Source: Pterois miles (taxonomy: Eukaryota; Chordata; Actinopteri; Perciformes; Scorpaenidae). From it: DNA of 64,000 nucleotides. How positions within the stretch are numbered: position 1 is the stretch's first letter; every line of letters starts with the position of its first letter. The stretch spans positions 372,001 to 436,000 of the forward strand of contig CAMQGK010000516.1 in the NCBI GenBank assembly GCA_947000775.1. Reading direction: 5' to 3'. The notes under the pieces were generated by a model. It did no database searches. It was not told the DNA's origin and saw nothing but the letters and a program-made list of their open reading frames with translations. Shown piece by piece: positions 1 through 10,400 of this stretch. Position numbers and translations under genes: made by a program.

Positions 1-210
1 TATATAAACTATTCAAATCACTGTTCATCATGCCAGGAACTCCATAGCAATCCTAAGATTATGACTCAGTTGATTAATATCAAATTAAATTATTTTTCCC
101 TGTTTTTATAAAACTGGGTGGCGCCTGGGTAAATCCTGATATTGAAGTTGGAAGTTGTAGTTTACTGTGGGTAATATCTGAAGTTGAGTGTTACCACTGT
201 CCTTCACTAC
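1..210. repeat. Dispersed repeat, copy 1 (pair with 12843-13015)
   Basis: About 200 bases here recur in direct orientation at 12843-13015. Both copies share blocks such as ATTCAAATCACTGTTCA, AACTGGGTGG, TAAATCCTGATATTGAAGTT and GGGTAATATCTGAAGTTGA, with small indels. The family is not recognised. The longer second copy sits in a stretch that could be part of an LTR, but no LTR ends were identified. Confidence 0.7.
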
Positions 211-751
211 CACCATCCCTAACCCTAACCCACCCACCCAGTACCCTCCTCTTTGAACAGCAGCCCTCCCTTTTTCGGACAAATTGTCAATAAATTTGTC
301 ATTTTTGTCCCAAAAATATAGACGTGCAGAAACCAGTGGTTTGTTGGTGGTTGTATGGATACAGAAACTTATTACTATATATTTGAAACAAACTCAGGGT
401 TTATTAAGAAGACATAGGGGGCTCTGTAAGATCCCATTAACCTGTTTTAGTCCGGGTCTGTACAGCTCGCAACAAGTCCAGGCGGTTCTATCATTTTACC
501 AGGGACATACACGGTAACAATGTTTTCCTTGACCTGTGAAAAGAACGGGGGTCGTTCCACTGAGTTTGAGGCTCACATTTAACCTGGAATACTCCCAGGA
601 AATGGTCATGGAGCTAATGTGAGACACAGGAGTAGCAGGAACAGCCTTCAGCCTATAGGTGGGCAATACGGTATGGTTGAATGAAGTATCACATTACTTA
701 TGGGATTCTTTTTCTGATATTGATTTTTCTGTACATTGCAACTTATCCCTT
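211..751. other. Upstream intergenic DNA, no gene seen
   Basis: The stretch begins with a short C-rich piece containing two CCCTAA units. No exon-like or recognised repeat structure follows. The short open frames have no recognisable domain. Confidence 0.5.
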
Positions 752-1511
752 CTTCATCTCTTCATCTTCATCTTCAACTGCTTATCTGGGGTTGGGTCGC
801 GGGGGCAACAACTCCAGCAGGGGAACCCAAACTTCCCTTTCCCCGGGCCACATTAACCAGCTCTGACTGGGGGATCCCGAGGCATTCCCAGGCCAGTGTG
901 GAGATATAATCTCTCCACCTAGTCCTGGGTCTTCCCCGGGGTATCCTCCCAGCTGGTCGTGCCTGGAACACCTCCCTAGGGAGGCACCCAGGAGGCATCC
1001 TTACCAGATGCCCGAACCACCTCAACTGGCTCCTTTCAAGGCAAAGGAGCAGCGACTCTACTCCGAGTCTGTCATGGATGACTGAGATCCTCACCTTATC
1101 TCTGAGGGAGATGCCAGCCACCCTCCTGAGAAAACCCATTTCGGGCCGCTTGTACTCGCGATCTAGTTCTTTCGGTCATGACCCATCCCTCATGACCATA
1201 GGTGAGAGTAGGAATGAAGATTGACCGGTAGATAGAGAGCTTTGCCTTCGGCTCAACTCTCTCTTCGTCACAACGGTGCGGTACAGTGACTGCAATGCCG
1301 CCCCTGCTGCTCCGATTCTCCGGCCAATCTCACGTTCCATTGTTCCCTCACTCACGAACAAGACCCCGAGGTACTTGAACTCCTTCACGTGGGGTAAGGA
1401 CTCATTCCCTACCCAGAGTAGACAATCCATCAGTTTCCTGCTGAGAACCATGGCCTCCGATTTTGGGGTGCTGATCCTCATCCCAGCTGCTTCACACTCG
1501 GTTGCGAACCG
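752..1511 (-). mobile_element. 5'-truncated LINE fragment, C-terminal reverse transcriptase region (copy 1)
   Basis: The minus strand encodes the end of a non-LTR retrotransposon polyprotein. Visible blocks are EFKYLGVLF, LYRTVVTKREL, FLRRVAG and LRWFGHLVRMPPG, which are typical of the post-catalytic region of fish LINE reverse transcriptases. The frame is broken near 1150. The + strand left edge is a CATCTT-rich tail, which would be the 3' end. A second copy of the same family lies at 42570-43690. The copy stops abruptly near 1511 where an unrelated LINE begins. It is a dead fragment. Confidence 0.85.
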
Positions 1512-2277
1512 GTTGTGTGTTTGGCTTCTTCTTCTCCTTTCAGCTGTTCCCCTCAGGGGTTGCCACAGCGAATCATCTGCTTCCATCTAACCCTATCCTC
1601 TGCATCCTCTTCTCTCACACCAACTAGTTTCATGTCCTCTTTCACTACATCCATAAATCTTCTCTTTGGTCTTCCTCTTGACCTCCTGCCTAGCAGTTCC
1701 AACCCCAGCATCCTTCTACCAATATAGTCACTATCCCTCCTCGGCACATATCCAAACCATCTCAGCCTGGCCTCTCTTACTTTATCTCCAAAACATTTAA
1801 CATGCGCTGCTCCTCTGATGTACTCATTCCTGATCCTATCCATCCACATCACTCCAAAAGAGAACCTCAACATTATAGTTTCTGCAACCTCCAGCTCTGT
1901 CTCCTATTTTCCTCAGTGCTGCTGTCTCAAAACCATATAACATGGCTGGTCTTGCAAGACAGTGGTCTTGTACACCTTTCCTTTCTTTCTTGCTGATACT
2001 TTTATCACAAATCACACCTGACACTTTTCTCCGCCCATCCCAACCTGCTTGCAAACGCTTCTTCACCTTCACCTCTCTCTCCGTTGCTCTGGACTGTTGA
2101 CCTTAAATACTTAAACTTCTCCACCTTCTTTACCTCGACTCCCTGTAACCTCACCATTCAACTTGGTTCCCTCTCATTCACACCCATGTATTCTGTCTTT
2201 CTTCAGTTAACCTTCAGTCCTTTCCTTTCCAGGGTGTACCTCCAACTCTGAACCTGCCACCTGCTCTCTGCTCTCAC
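1512..2277 (-). mobile_element. Second LINE fragment (RTE-like), abutting the first
   Basis: The minus-strand translation contains DRIRNEYIRG, CFGDKVREARLRWFG, GRRSRGRPKRRFMDVVKEDM and DRVRWKQMIRC, the familiar C-terminal end of a fish RTE-like LINE. Further upstream, codons are recognisable but frameshifted. The element is 5'-truncated and degenerate. The junction at about 1511 shows that one of the two LINEs inserted into, or recombined with, the other. Confidence 0.8.
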
Positions 2278-2335
2278 TACATAATGTTAATACTTAAAGT
2301 GCTTTACTGTATTATTTGTAGTATCGCTCTGTAAT

Positions 2336-2898
2336 ATACACTGCTCAAAAAAAGAACACTTAAACAACACAATGTAAATCCAAGTCAATCACACTTCTGT
2401 GAAATCAACCTGTCCAGTTAGGAAGCAACACTGATTGTGTATCATTTTCACCTGCTGTTGTGCAAATGAAACAGACAACAGGTGGAAATGAGAGGCAATT
2501 AGCAAGACAACCCCTATAAAGGAGTGGTTCTGCAGGTGGTGACCACAGACCATTTTTCTGTTCTCATCCTTTCTGACTGATGTTTTGGTCACTTTTGCAT
2601 TTTGTCAGTGCTCTCACCCCTAGAGGTAGCATGAGGCGGTGTCTACAACCCACAGAAGTTGCTCAGGTAGTGCAGCTCATCCAGGATGGTACATCAATGC
2701 GTACTGTGGCAAGAAGGTTTGCTGTGTCTGTCAGCACAGTGTCCAGAGGATGAAGGAGAAACCAGGAGACAGGCCAGTACACCAGGAGACGTGGAGGTGG
2801 TTGTAGGAGGGCAACAGCCCAGCAGCAAGACCGCTACCTCCTACCTTTGTGCAAGGAGGAACAGGAGGAGCACTCCTCTGATCGCCGCATCATAGCAA
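2336..2898 (+). mobile_element. Tc1-like DNA transposon, 5' part
   Basis: The element opens with TACACTGCTCAAAAAAAGAA, a terminal-repeat type common in fish Tc1-like elements. An ATG at 2631 starts a 40-codon frame ending at 2753 that reads as the transposase N-terminal helix-turn-helix, with blocks EVAQVVQLIQDG and TVARRFAVSVSTVSR. The catalytic DDE part and the right terminal repeat are absent. Sequence similarity ends near 2898, where a hAT fragment begins. Confidence 0.75.
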
Positions 2899-2999
2899 AC
2901 CAGCTTTCTAGTCGCCATGGAAACGGTAAACAGTGACCGTCGCCTAGATGTGAGCCAGACGCAGCCATCAAAAGAGCCACATCTGGTTCCCGACCCTTG
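2899..2999 (-). mobile_element. hAT terminal fragment
   Basis: About 100 bases are the reverse complement of the left end of the complete hAT at 50732-51597. They include GGTTCCCGACCCTTG at the outer edge and the block TCGCCATGGAAACGGTAAAC. Only this end is present, so it is a solo terminal fragment. Confidence 0.8.
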
Positions 3000-3004
3000 G
3001 CCTT

Positions 3005-3826
3005 ACCTCTGTAGTTTTGCAACTCGGGTCAGAAAGGGACAGGACTCAAATGCACGACTCTTACTGGTGCTGTAAAAAAGGAAAGGTCTTTACTCATCAA
3101 AAGGTCGGTAAACAGGCAAGCAGTCAAACAGGCAACCAGAGCCAAAAACGGCAGGCAAGGCAGGGTCAAAAAGCAGGCAGAGAATCATTAACAAAAAGGC
3201 AGGCACAAAGAAATGCTGGAACGACAATCACTGTGAAGATCAACTACGAACTGGCCACATGAGGAAGGGAGGACACACATTATATACTAGAGGGGAAGTG
3301 ATCAACAAGACACAGGTGTACACAATCAGGGGCGGGGAAGACAATCAGACACAGGTGAGGTGATGAAAAGAAGTTCTTTTTGTCCACAGTGGGGATTTTC
3401 TTGTTTATTTATGGTACATGACACACACGACACACGAGTAATGGAGAGGTGTAGAGTGAGGGGGCTGCTCCAGACAAGCGCCCGAGAGTTGGGGGTTTGG
3501 TGCTTGCTCAGGGGCACCTCGGCAGTGCCCAAGAGGTAAACTGGCACCTCTCCAGCTACCAGTTCACACTCAGTTTTTGGTCCATGTCGGGACTTGAACC
3601 GGTGACCCTCCGGTTCCCAAGCCAACTCCCTACAGACTGAGCTACTGCCGCCCCCAAAAGTAGGTAAAAGTAGGTCAAAAGGCGTGGAGACACACAAGGG
3701 CAGGAAGTGCAGTGATCTGAAACGGGAGGGATGTTAGTGATGACAAAATAAAACAGGAAATGAAGCAATGAATGAAATGAAGAGATATAAATAATACATG
3801 ACTGAGGATCTGGTCACTGTGACATG
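3005..3826. repeat. Interspersed repeat (GGACTCAAATGCACGACTC family), copy 1, split by a SINE
   Basis: This matches 35378-35888 over most of its length. Shared blocks include GGACTCAAATGCACGACTC, AATCAGGGGCGGGGAAGACA and GAGACACACAAGGG. The 35 kb copy has short TGT...ACA outer ends. Copy 1 is interrupted by a tRNA-type SINE at about 3368-3655. No transposase is visible, so it is a non-autonomous repeat, possibly LTR-like. Confidence 0.75.
3368..3655 (-). mobile_element. tRNA-derived SINE (family S), copy 1
   Basis: On the minus strand the head reads GGGGGCGGCAGTAGCTCAGT followed by TGTAGGGAGTTGG, a tRNA-like A box. Further on is GGTTCAAGTCCC, a B box, so it has an internal Pol III type promoter. 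The 3' end is the weakly preserved CCCACTGT tail shared with the other copies (24590, 28927, 30895, 45160, 61838). It lies inside the interspersed repeat at 3005-3826. Confidence 0.85.
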
Positions 3827-3984
3827 TAGTTTATTTATGTTCTGAACACAATGCGCATTCCACTGATACTCACGGCTGTTTTATGCATCTGCATGACACT
3901 GTGAAACAACCCTGAGAAGCCTGTTGAGTTATTGTTCCCACATTTAGAAGCTGAGTACAGCAAGCAGCTTTATACATCAAGTAC

Positions 3985-4660
3985 CGTATTTTCCTGACCA
4001 TAAGGCGCACCGGATTATAAGGCGCACTATCAATAAATATCAATATCACTGTCTTTTTTCATATATAAGGCACACCGGATTATAAAACGCACTGGATTAT
4101 AAGCGAAACAAAAAGGTCAGATAAGTCAAACTTGATTCTATTAATTTAACAACTCAATAACTTCAATAACTCAACATTTTTCAGTTGGAACACACGAAAT
4201 ACAAAACAATACACTTACTTTCAGTTTTTTTCAGTTCATTCCTCATCCACAAATCCATCAAATCCTTCATGATCAGTGTCTGAGTTAAACAGTATCAAGT
4301 GCTACCGCTGCTGCCCTGAGTCGAATAGAAACTGTAGAGACGCTTCTACCTGCTGGTCTCTGTTGAATAACCCACTGTTCTTTGTTCCCACTGAAACTCT
4401 GTTTGGTCTTCTTTACGTAATTTGAAGTGCACTTTGACTTTTTATTTTGGCTCATGTCCCATCCACTAACATGAATTGGCCAAGTTTTATGACCTTTACT
4501 GCAGCCAGCCACCAGTGGGTGATCAAGATGTTTCGGCTTCACTTTTGGGGAGCTGTCATTCATCCATCTTTTTATGCACTTTTTGCTGAAATATCCTCTC
4601 ATTACCCTCCTGGTTCTCGATTCAATTTTGGCAGCTGCACAAAGCTAAACATTGTTTGAA
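3985..4660. mobile_element. Degenerate DNA transposon or MITE with repeated ATAAGGCGCACCGGATTATA end motifs
   Basis: The left edge TACCGTATTTTCC is followed by three copies of an ATAAGGCGCACCGGATTATA-type motif, a widespread vertebrate terminal sequence associated with pogo-like elements. The adjoining minus strand holds a short broken frame (to about 4602) that could be a transposase remnant. I could not identify a catalytic motif or a clear right terminal repeat. Confidence 0.55.
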
Positions 4661-5959
4661 ATATAACACAACTTTGCATATCACAATGTAAAAAGTGCCA
4701 TATTTCATACTAGTTTAAGCAATAGGCTGTAACTATAGCTATTTGCATATTCTAAGACCTTGTCTATATGCTGGTGCCAGAGTGATTACAATTTTCTATG
4801 CAAATGCAAAGAAAGTGCAGAAAATAAAGATAATGAATGCAGGGGAGAACACACATTTCTATTCAACAAAATTTTGCTGCAGCTTGTAATCTCACTTTTT
4901 GGAATGACATTAAAATCCCCCTCTATGAATGGGAAACCAAATGCTGCCATAAAGGTTGGAAATTGATTTAAATTACATGGCATACTTGGAATAATGGTCA
5001 GCACTACGCCTAATTTTAAAACAAATGTGATTTTAAGTTAATAAGCTAAACCATGCTGATTTCCAGATGGCTTCCTAACATATCTATAATATGGTACAAA
5101 GCAACTCAACAGTCCAATATTATTGGACTTTTTATTAAAGGTAAGTCTGATGGTAAATAATTTCAGGTGTTTGAAATTTACACGCATTTTGTAATTGAAA
5201 TGTATAGCATGGTGGTCCAGGAGTAACTGCTTTGTTTTGAAAGATGTGCTCTGAAGTTCTACTTTATTCTTGTTAACTGGCACATAATGAGCTGAGAGAA
5301 AAGAAAAAGTGGGATACATGCAGTCAGACTCTTTTCTCCTCCGTCCCATCGTGATAATATAATGTCATCATCATAGTTAGAAATGATGCATGAAGTTAAA
5401 TATACCCAACAAGTTCTCCCCTCCTCTCGACAACTAGCAGGCGAATAATGCGACAGACAGTAGTAGGATGGTATCTGCTTTACTGGCATTTGATTGACAT
5501 TTTCCTGCAGATCCAATCGTCTCCCTCATTTGCGGATATGGCAACAAGCGAAGTCAAGTCAATCGGAATAAGCCAGACCATGATCGGAAGCGTAGTGGCT
5601 TGATTTTCAAAATAAAAGCAAAAAAGATAAACCGAAACTACAATTAGCCTTTATTCACCGAATTTTGGGCCTAATTTAAATGAAGAAGAAAAAAAAAAAG
5701 AATAAAAATAAATGGCTACACCGTTATATTGTAATCCACTTTTTTTTCTTGTGTTTGAAGCCGATAACACAGAAATTGCTGACATATACAACAAATTTGA
5801 AATACTGTAATATGGAAAACATTCCAGTTTTGAAAACAACAATAAATATTTGTTGTAGAAATGTGGAATGTTTATACGACTGGTTTTCTGTTACATAAAT
5901 AATTTCTGCTAAAGAAATGCAGCAGTATTAGACCTAACCAGTCTTCTTAGGCTGGGCTC
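4661..5959. other. Upstream intergenic DNA, no feature recognised
   Basis: AT-rich DNA without recognisable exons or repeat ends. A 12-base A run sits at about 5688. The short frames on both strands have no family resemblance. Confidence 0.5.
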
Positions 5960-6503
5960 GAGTAATTACCTCCGCTAAGGAGGTTATGTTTTTGCCGGCG
6001 TTTATCTGTCTGTTTGTTTGTCTGTCTGTCTGTGTTCAAGATAACTCAAAAACTTATGGATGGATGAAATTTTCAGGGTGTGTCGAAAATGTGAAAAGGA
6101 GGAACTGATTTAATTTTGGGGGTGATCCGGAAGAAATCCTGGAATCTGGATCACTTTGAAATTTTCATTGACATTGGGGTAAATGGGACCCAAAAATTGT
6201 TTCTCAGTATCTCTGGTAATTGTTGCCCAAAGCTCATGAAATTTGACTCAGGGATTTACAATGTGTAATCTGATCCAGATGGCGGATTTTATAGCAATTT
6301 ATATAAAAAATGGGGGTACTCTTACATTTTGGCCTAATGTATTGTGAGTTTTATGTTGTGTCTTGTATATATGTTCTATGTTTGCCACTGATATAAAATT
6401 CTTTTTAAAAAATGTAGGATTTTTATTTTGGAGTGAATTACAATATGGGGGGAAACTAGGTGCTTGGCGGAGGTCTGCGCTCTCTGAGTGCTTTTCTAGT
6501 TGG
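5960..6503. repeat. Interspersed repeat, CCTCCGC...GGCGGAGG type
   Basis: The left side reads CCTCCGCTAAGGAGGTTATG, followed by a GTTT/GTCT microsatellite (about 6008-6035). The text around AACTCAAAAACTTATGGATG and GAAATTTTCAGGGTGTG is a sequence class seen repeatedly in animal genomes. The right side ends TTGGCGGAGGTCTGCGCTCT then GAGTGCTTTTCTAGTTG. CCTCCGC and GCGGAGG are near the two ends in inverted form. No protein is encoded. Confidence 0.6.
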
Positions 6504-6727
6504 CATTTTAATGCCTTATTTAATAGCATCTCAGTTGTTGTTGATCAAACTCATAGTCTGCCTCATATGCTAAATAAGACGCTGAAGATCATTAATTTGG
6601 TTTGACCGTATAAAATTTTCAGGGCGAAAAAAAATGATTTTCATGGGCTACATATGCATTTAATTTATTACTTTAAATTGCTCAGAAAGTTGCAACATTC
6701 TAGATTTGTTAATATTGCCTTTGTTTG

Positions 6728-6917
6728 GCAGCGACGCTGTCGCTCTCTCTCTGAAATCACCTGTGATTGACCAAAGTCTCCCAGATTTTCTTAAGTCAAA
6801 AACAGATCCATTACGAGGTGCCGAAGTCTAGTTTTCTCTCAGAACACTTGAATAACATTATTCTGAAAAGTTATTACAGATTTTTTGCCCAGTTATGCCA
6901 AAAACTGAAGCTTTAAA
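6728..6917 (-). mobile_element. MITE family M, truncated copy next to the spire2 promoter
   Basis: The sequence has the family M signature: ACCTGTGATTGACCAAAGTC, TCTAGTTTTCTCTCAGAACAC, a TTTTTTGCCCAGTTATGCC block and the outer end CTGAAGCTTTA. It covers about a third of a full copy (compare 38266-38852). It ends only about 220 bases upstream of the spire2 start codon. Confidence 0.8.
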
Positions 6918-7135
6918 AATGCTTTTATTTTTGAAAACTTGGACCGGAAGTGCCGCGCTTTGTATGGTTACCTTGACATTGTTGTGGTGGTAACAAGGTG
7001 TAGCTGCGGTAGTTGAGGAGCAATAGCAGTCAAGAAGAGGACAGGAGAGGGGACTGGGCCGAATAGAAGTCATTGGACAGCATAAATGGCCCCGGTGCTA
7101 AAGCAGTGAAGAATGGGCTCCATGTCATCGCAGCC
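6918..7135 (+). promoter_or_regulatory. spire2: Probable spire2 proximal promoter and 5' UTR
   Basis: This region lies between a MITE end and the start codon. There is no convincing TATA box near the coding start, and CpG content rises toward exon 1 and stays high to about 7440, consistent with a CpG-island promoter. The transcription start cannot be placed from sequence. Two short upstream ATGs are present: one opens at 7086 and closes at 7109. The other opens at 7113 and runs out of frame across the start codon to a stop at 7182-7184. Confidence 0.45.
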
Positions 7136-7433
7136 ATGGCCAGATCCACCAACAGAAGCGCCGAGGACGAGGACTCACGGGTAACCCTCCCCACAGACAG
7201 CGGAGAGGCGCGAGACCTGGGCGAGCCCCGGGAACTGTCTCTGGAGGAGGTGCTGAAGTCCTACGAGCAGCCCGTCAACGAGGAGCAGGCATGGGCGGTG
7301 TGCTACCAGTGCTGCAGCGGGTTGAGGATGCCCCGCCCGCCTGCCGGGAGAATCAGTCGGGTGAAGGACCCGTCCTCCATCCTCCTGCAAAGGGACGGAA
7401 CCGTGTCACTGCAGCAGGAGTCCCGACATAACG
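7136..7433 (+). CDS. spire2: spire2 exon 1: start codon and N-terminal KIND domain
   Basis: The ATG at 7136 has a strong context (GCAGCCATGG) and gives MARS, as in mammalian SPIRE2. The same frame is open further upstream only through a TTG at 7073. Residues 1-33 are a polar leader. ELSLEEVLKSYEQPVNEEQA starts the KIND domain at residue 34, and AWAVCYQCCSGLR follows. The donor is ACG|GTAGGA, leaving phase 1. The exon lies in a CpG-rich patch. The following intron is about 22 kb. Confidence 0.93.
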
Positions 7434-10400
7434 GTAGGACAGCTGTCCGTTGGTTTTCCCTTCCCTCTGCTGTGTCGCTTGTTAGTGATAGCTCTGGCCC
7501 AAAAATCAGCCATGAAAAAGTAAATTCAAATAATGTGTCCATGCTATGTAAAGTAAGTTAGCGCTTGACACAGCCTTGTGTTTTAAATATAAGAATCATT
7601 TTTCAATTCGGCGTGAAGTTATATCCACGAATAGGTACTCTTCTAGTAAAATGTCGACTTTTTCAACTGGTTCGCCTCATTCCCGCTGCCTTCACCCAGT
7701 AAACCACTCCGCGCTCTAGCGAGCCAATATTAATGTTACCATGTTTACTAAACCACACACTGTTTGGCTGTTTGGCGCGGAATTCAACAGTGCTACCAGT
7801 GCTTGATAAAAGACACTAAATTTTTAATTAAATGTTTTTTTTTATCTAGCAGGAACCTTGAACTAAAGACAATGCCACATTAAATTATCAGAATTTCATA
7901 CGGGGTTTGGTAGACTGAGAGAAATGGAAAATCTACGAGTGAAATGGACGCATTTGTGCTATCCCGCCCCCAAAAACATTAAATATTCCTCGATAATCGA
8001 CCTTCAACTTCAAATGAAATGTTGACTAATTTGTAGAACCTTGATCTGTCCTTACACGGACACACTATTTTAATTCGGATCTGATGCCAACAAGGATGAC
8101 TTGTGTTATGCCGGTAAATCATTAATTATTCATAGAGAACAGCTTCAGCCTAGCACCCCTTCTTGCAAACACTGTTTTGGAGATTTCAAAGGGTGCATGG
8201 AAGCCCAAAGGATTTTACGCAGTTTTGTAGTTGTTCCCCCACTTAATTTAGCCTGTACTTGCATAATATCCTACTATATGCCAAGTATGAATGTCCTCAC
8301 TGTGGGTTGATCCCAAGAAACCTGTTCCAGAAGACAGACTAGCACAAAGACATCTTTCTGCCAAACTTAATCCAAAAAGGGTTTCATTTGGACTGTGTAT
8401 TTCCTAGCTAAATGTGAACTCGCACCTGCTTTGAGACCTTTTGAATGCCACTTTATGATAAATCCAATAAACCACATAGCACTTATTTGAATGAAGTCTC
8501 AACTTTCCTCACCGTTTATTCACTCTTGGGCAAGGACAGACATTATTTCCAGAAACTGATGTTTTATTCCAGTAGCTTATTGCACAGAAAGTCACAGAAA
8601 GCCTCTCAAAGTCTCATATTCGGTACTACTTTTATTAGTAGTGATATACAGCCAGAATATTTGAATTTCCTTGTGCTTAGTCCCTGACAAGAGGCTAGAG
8701 AAGGACTGATGAATTTGTGAGAAATGTGAGTTTGTGAGAAATGTGAGTTATCAAATCTCAGTAATAAATGGGATCGGCCTGGCTTTTGTTGACAATATAA
8801 TAAATTGTCTCAGTCTGATAAACACACATACTTTTGTGCTGTTGTCCAGTTGTATAGTACCTTTTTAAGGACTTAACTGGAAAATTTTACAGTGTGTCTC
8901 CGGGCGAAGCTTATTGCATGTTTCTCAGCAGCATCTATCCTAAACAATTAATATTTTATTTGTAAAATGCATGCTTTATTAAAGACATAAACTATAAAAT
9001 GACTCCCAGGGACCCCTGTCCCATAAGTTGATTTTAATACTCTGTCATATACTGTCTACATGGTGAGGTGGTAATAGTGGTGTGATTGTACTTATAATTC
9101 CCTTTGTATTATATTCAGTGAGACTACAGTATAGTGACTTTAAAGTGTCCCTCATTTTGCTGGAGACCCACTGGTTACCCCTCAAGGACCACAGGGAGAC
9201 AATGGAACTACTTAAAAACCTGATGAACCACATTTGCAATTTAACAGTTGCAAACACTTTTCTGTGATCATTAATTGTCAGCTCTCACTGAGGAAATGTT
9301 TAGCTCTCATCAATGCAGTTGTCTGTCCTTGCAGCCTGTGCTGGTTCACACTCTGCTGATCCATAAGTAAAATAAGTAAACACAATCCATATCAAAGCAG
9401 CGGTGCAACTCCTTTAACAAACATGAAGTGAGTCTATTGTAGTGTTTGTCTACATTATTAATGCAGCCAGTCAGCTAGAGGACCCTTTGCAGTTGTTTAA
9501 GTGTTCAAATTCATCCCAAATCACCATGCCAGTTTTAGAAAGCTAGGCTATAGAGGAAAATGATAATTTGAACAATAATCTGAGGTCCAAGCTTCATTAT
9601 TTATATATTTTATTGACCACTTTAATTGACATTTGCAAATTGTCATTTGCAATGCAAATTTAGGGTCACCAAAACCTACCACTGGGCCTAATTTCATAGC
9701 AAGTATAGCTTATAACTACTATATTTCCAAATGTCAGTGAAATATATTCAGATAACACAAAATGTTATTATACATCAAAATTGTGTCTTAACATAAACTC
9801 ATAAAACTAGATCTGTTAGATCTTAGAACCATGTATGTATAGAACTGGATACTGCCACCACTCAGCCTTTCTTTCATTTTTTTCCAGTGGTCACTCAGAA
9901 ATCTGCCAAAAGCAGCCCAAAAACATTTCTCCGATAGACCACCACTGTAAAAGAGACATCTGTAAAACTGTTGACAAGACACCTCGAACTGCAAACCAGG
10001 TCAATTATGATCCTCGGAGGCTTTATTTTTGTTATTCTTTCCTCAAGCTGAGAAAAGCAATTTAAAAATCTGTAAAATCTGTAAAGTCTATGGGCTGAGC
10101 AGGAGCTTGCGGGTGGGGCCAGCGGAAGAAACACTGCTGTGCATTTTAAGTGGGCCAGAACTAGATGCCTGAACTAAAGCTAGAAGCTAGAAGACTTTTT
10201 TTGGTGTATAGTATGTGCCCAAGTAGGTCTGACACGCCCTCGAAACAGTTTCAGTTTGGTCAGGTTTAGGCACTATAGATTTTAGACGCCAAAGGTACTT
10301 GGTAGATTTAGACACAAGAACTACTTCATTAGTTTTACGATAACATCATGGTTTGGGCTAGAATACATATGTGCCCCCTGAGTTATCTCAGGGGGCATGT

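Noticed and set aside
217..231. CCCTAA repeats, possible telomere sequence
   Set aside because: Only two units in a C-rich context; too short to be telomeric.
7073..7135. Longer spire2 N-terminus starting at 7073
   Set aside because: That start is TTG. The first in-frame ATG is 7136, which has strong context and matches the family N-terminus.
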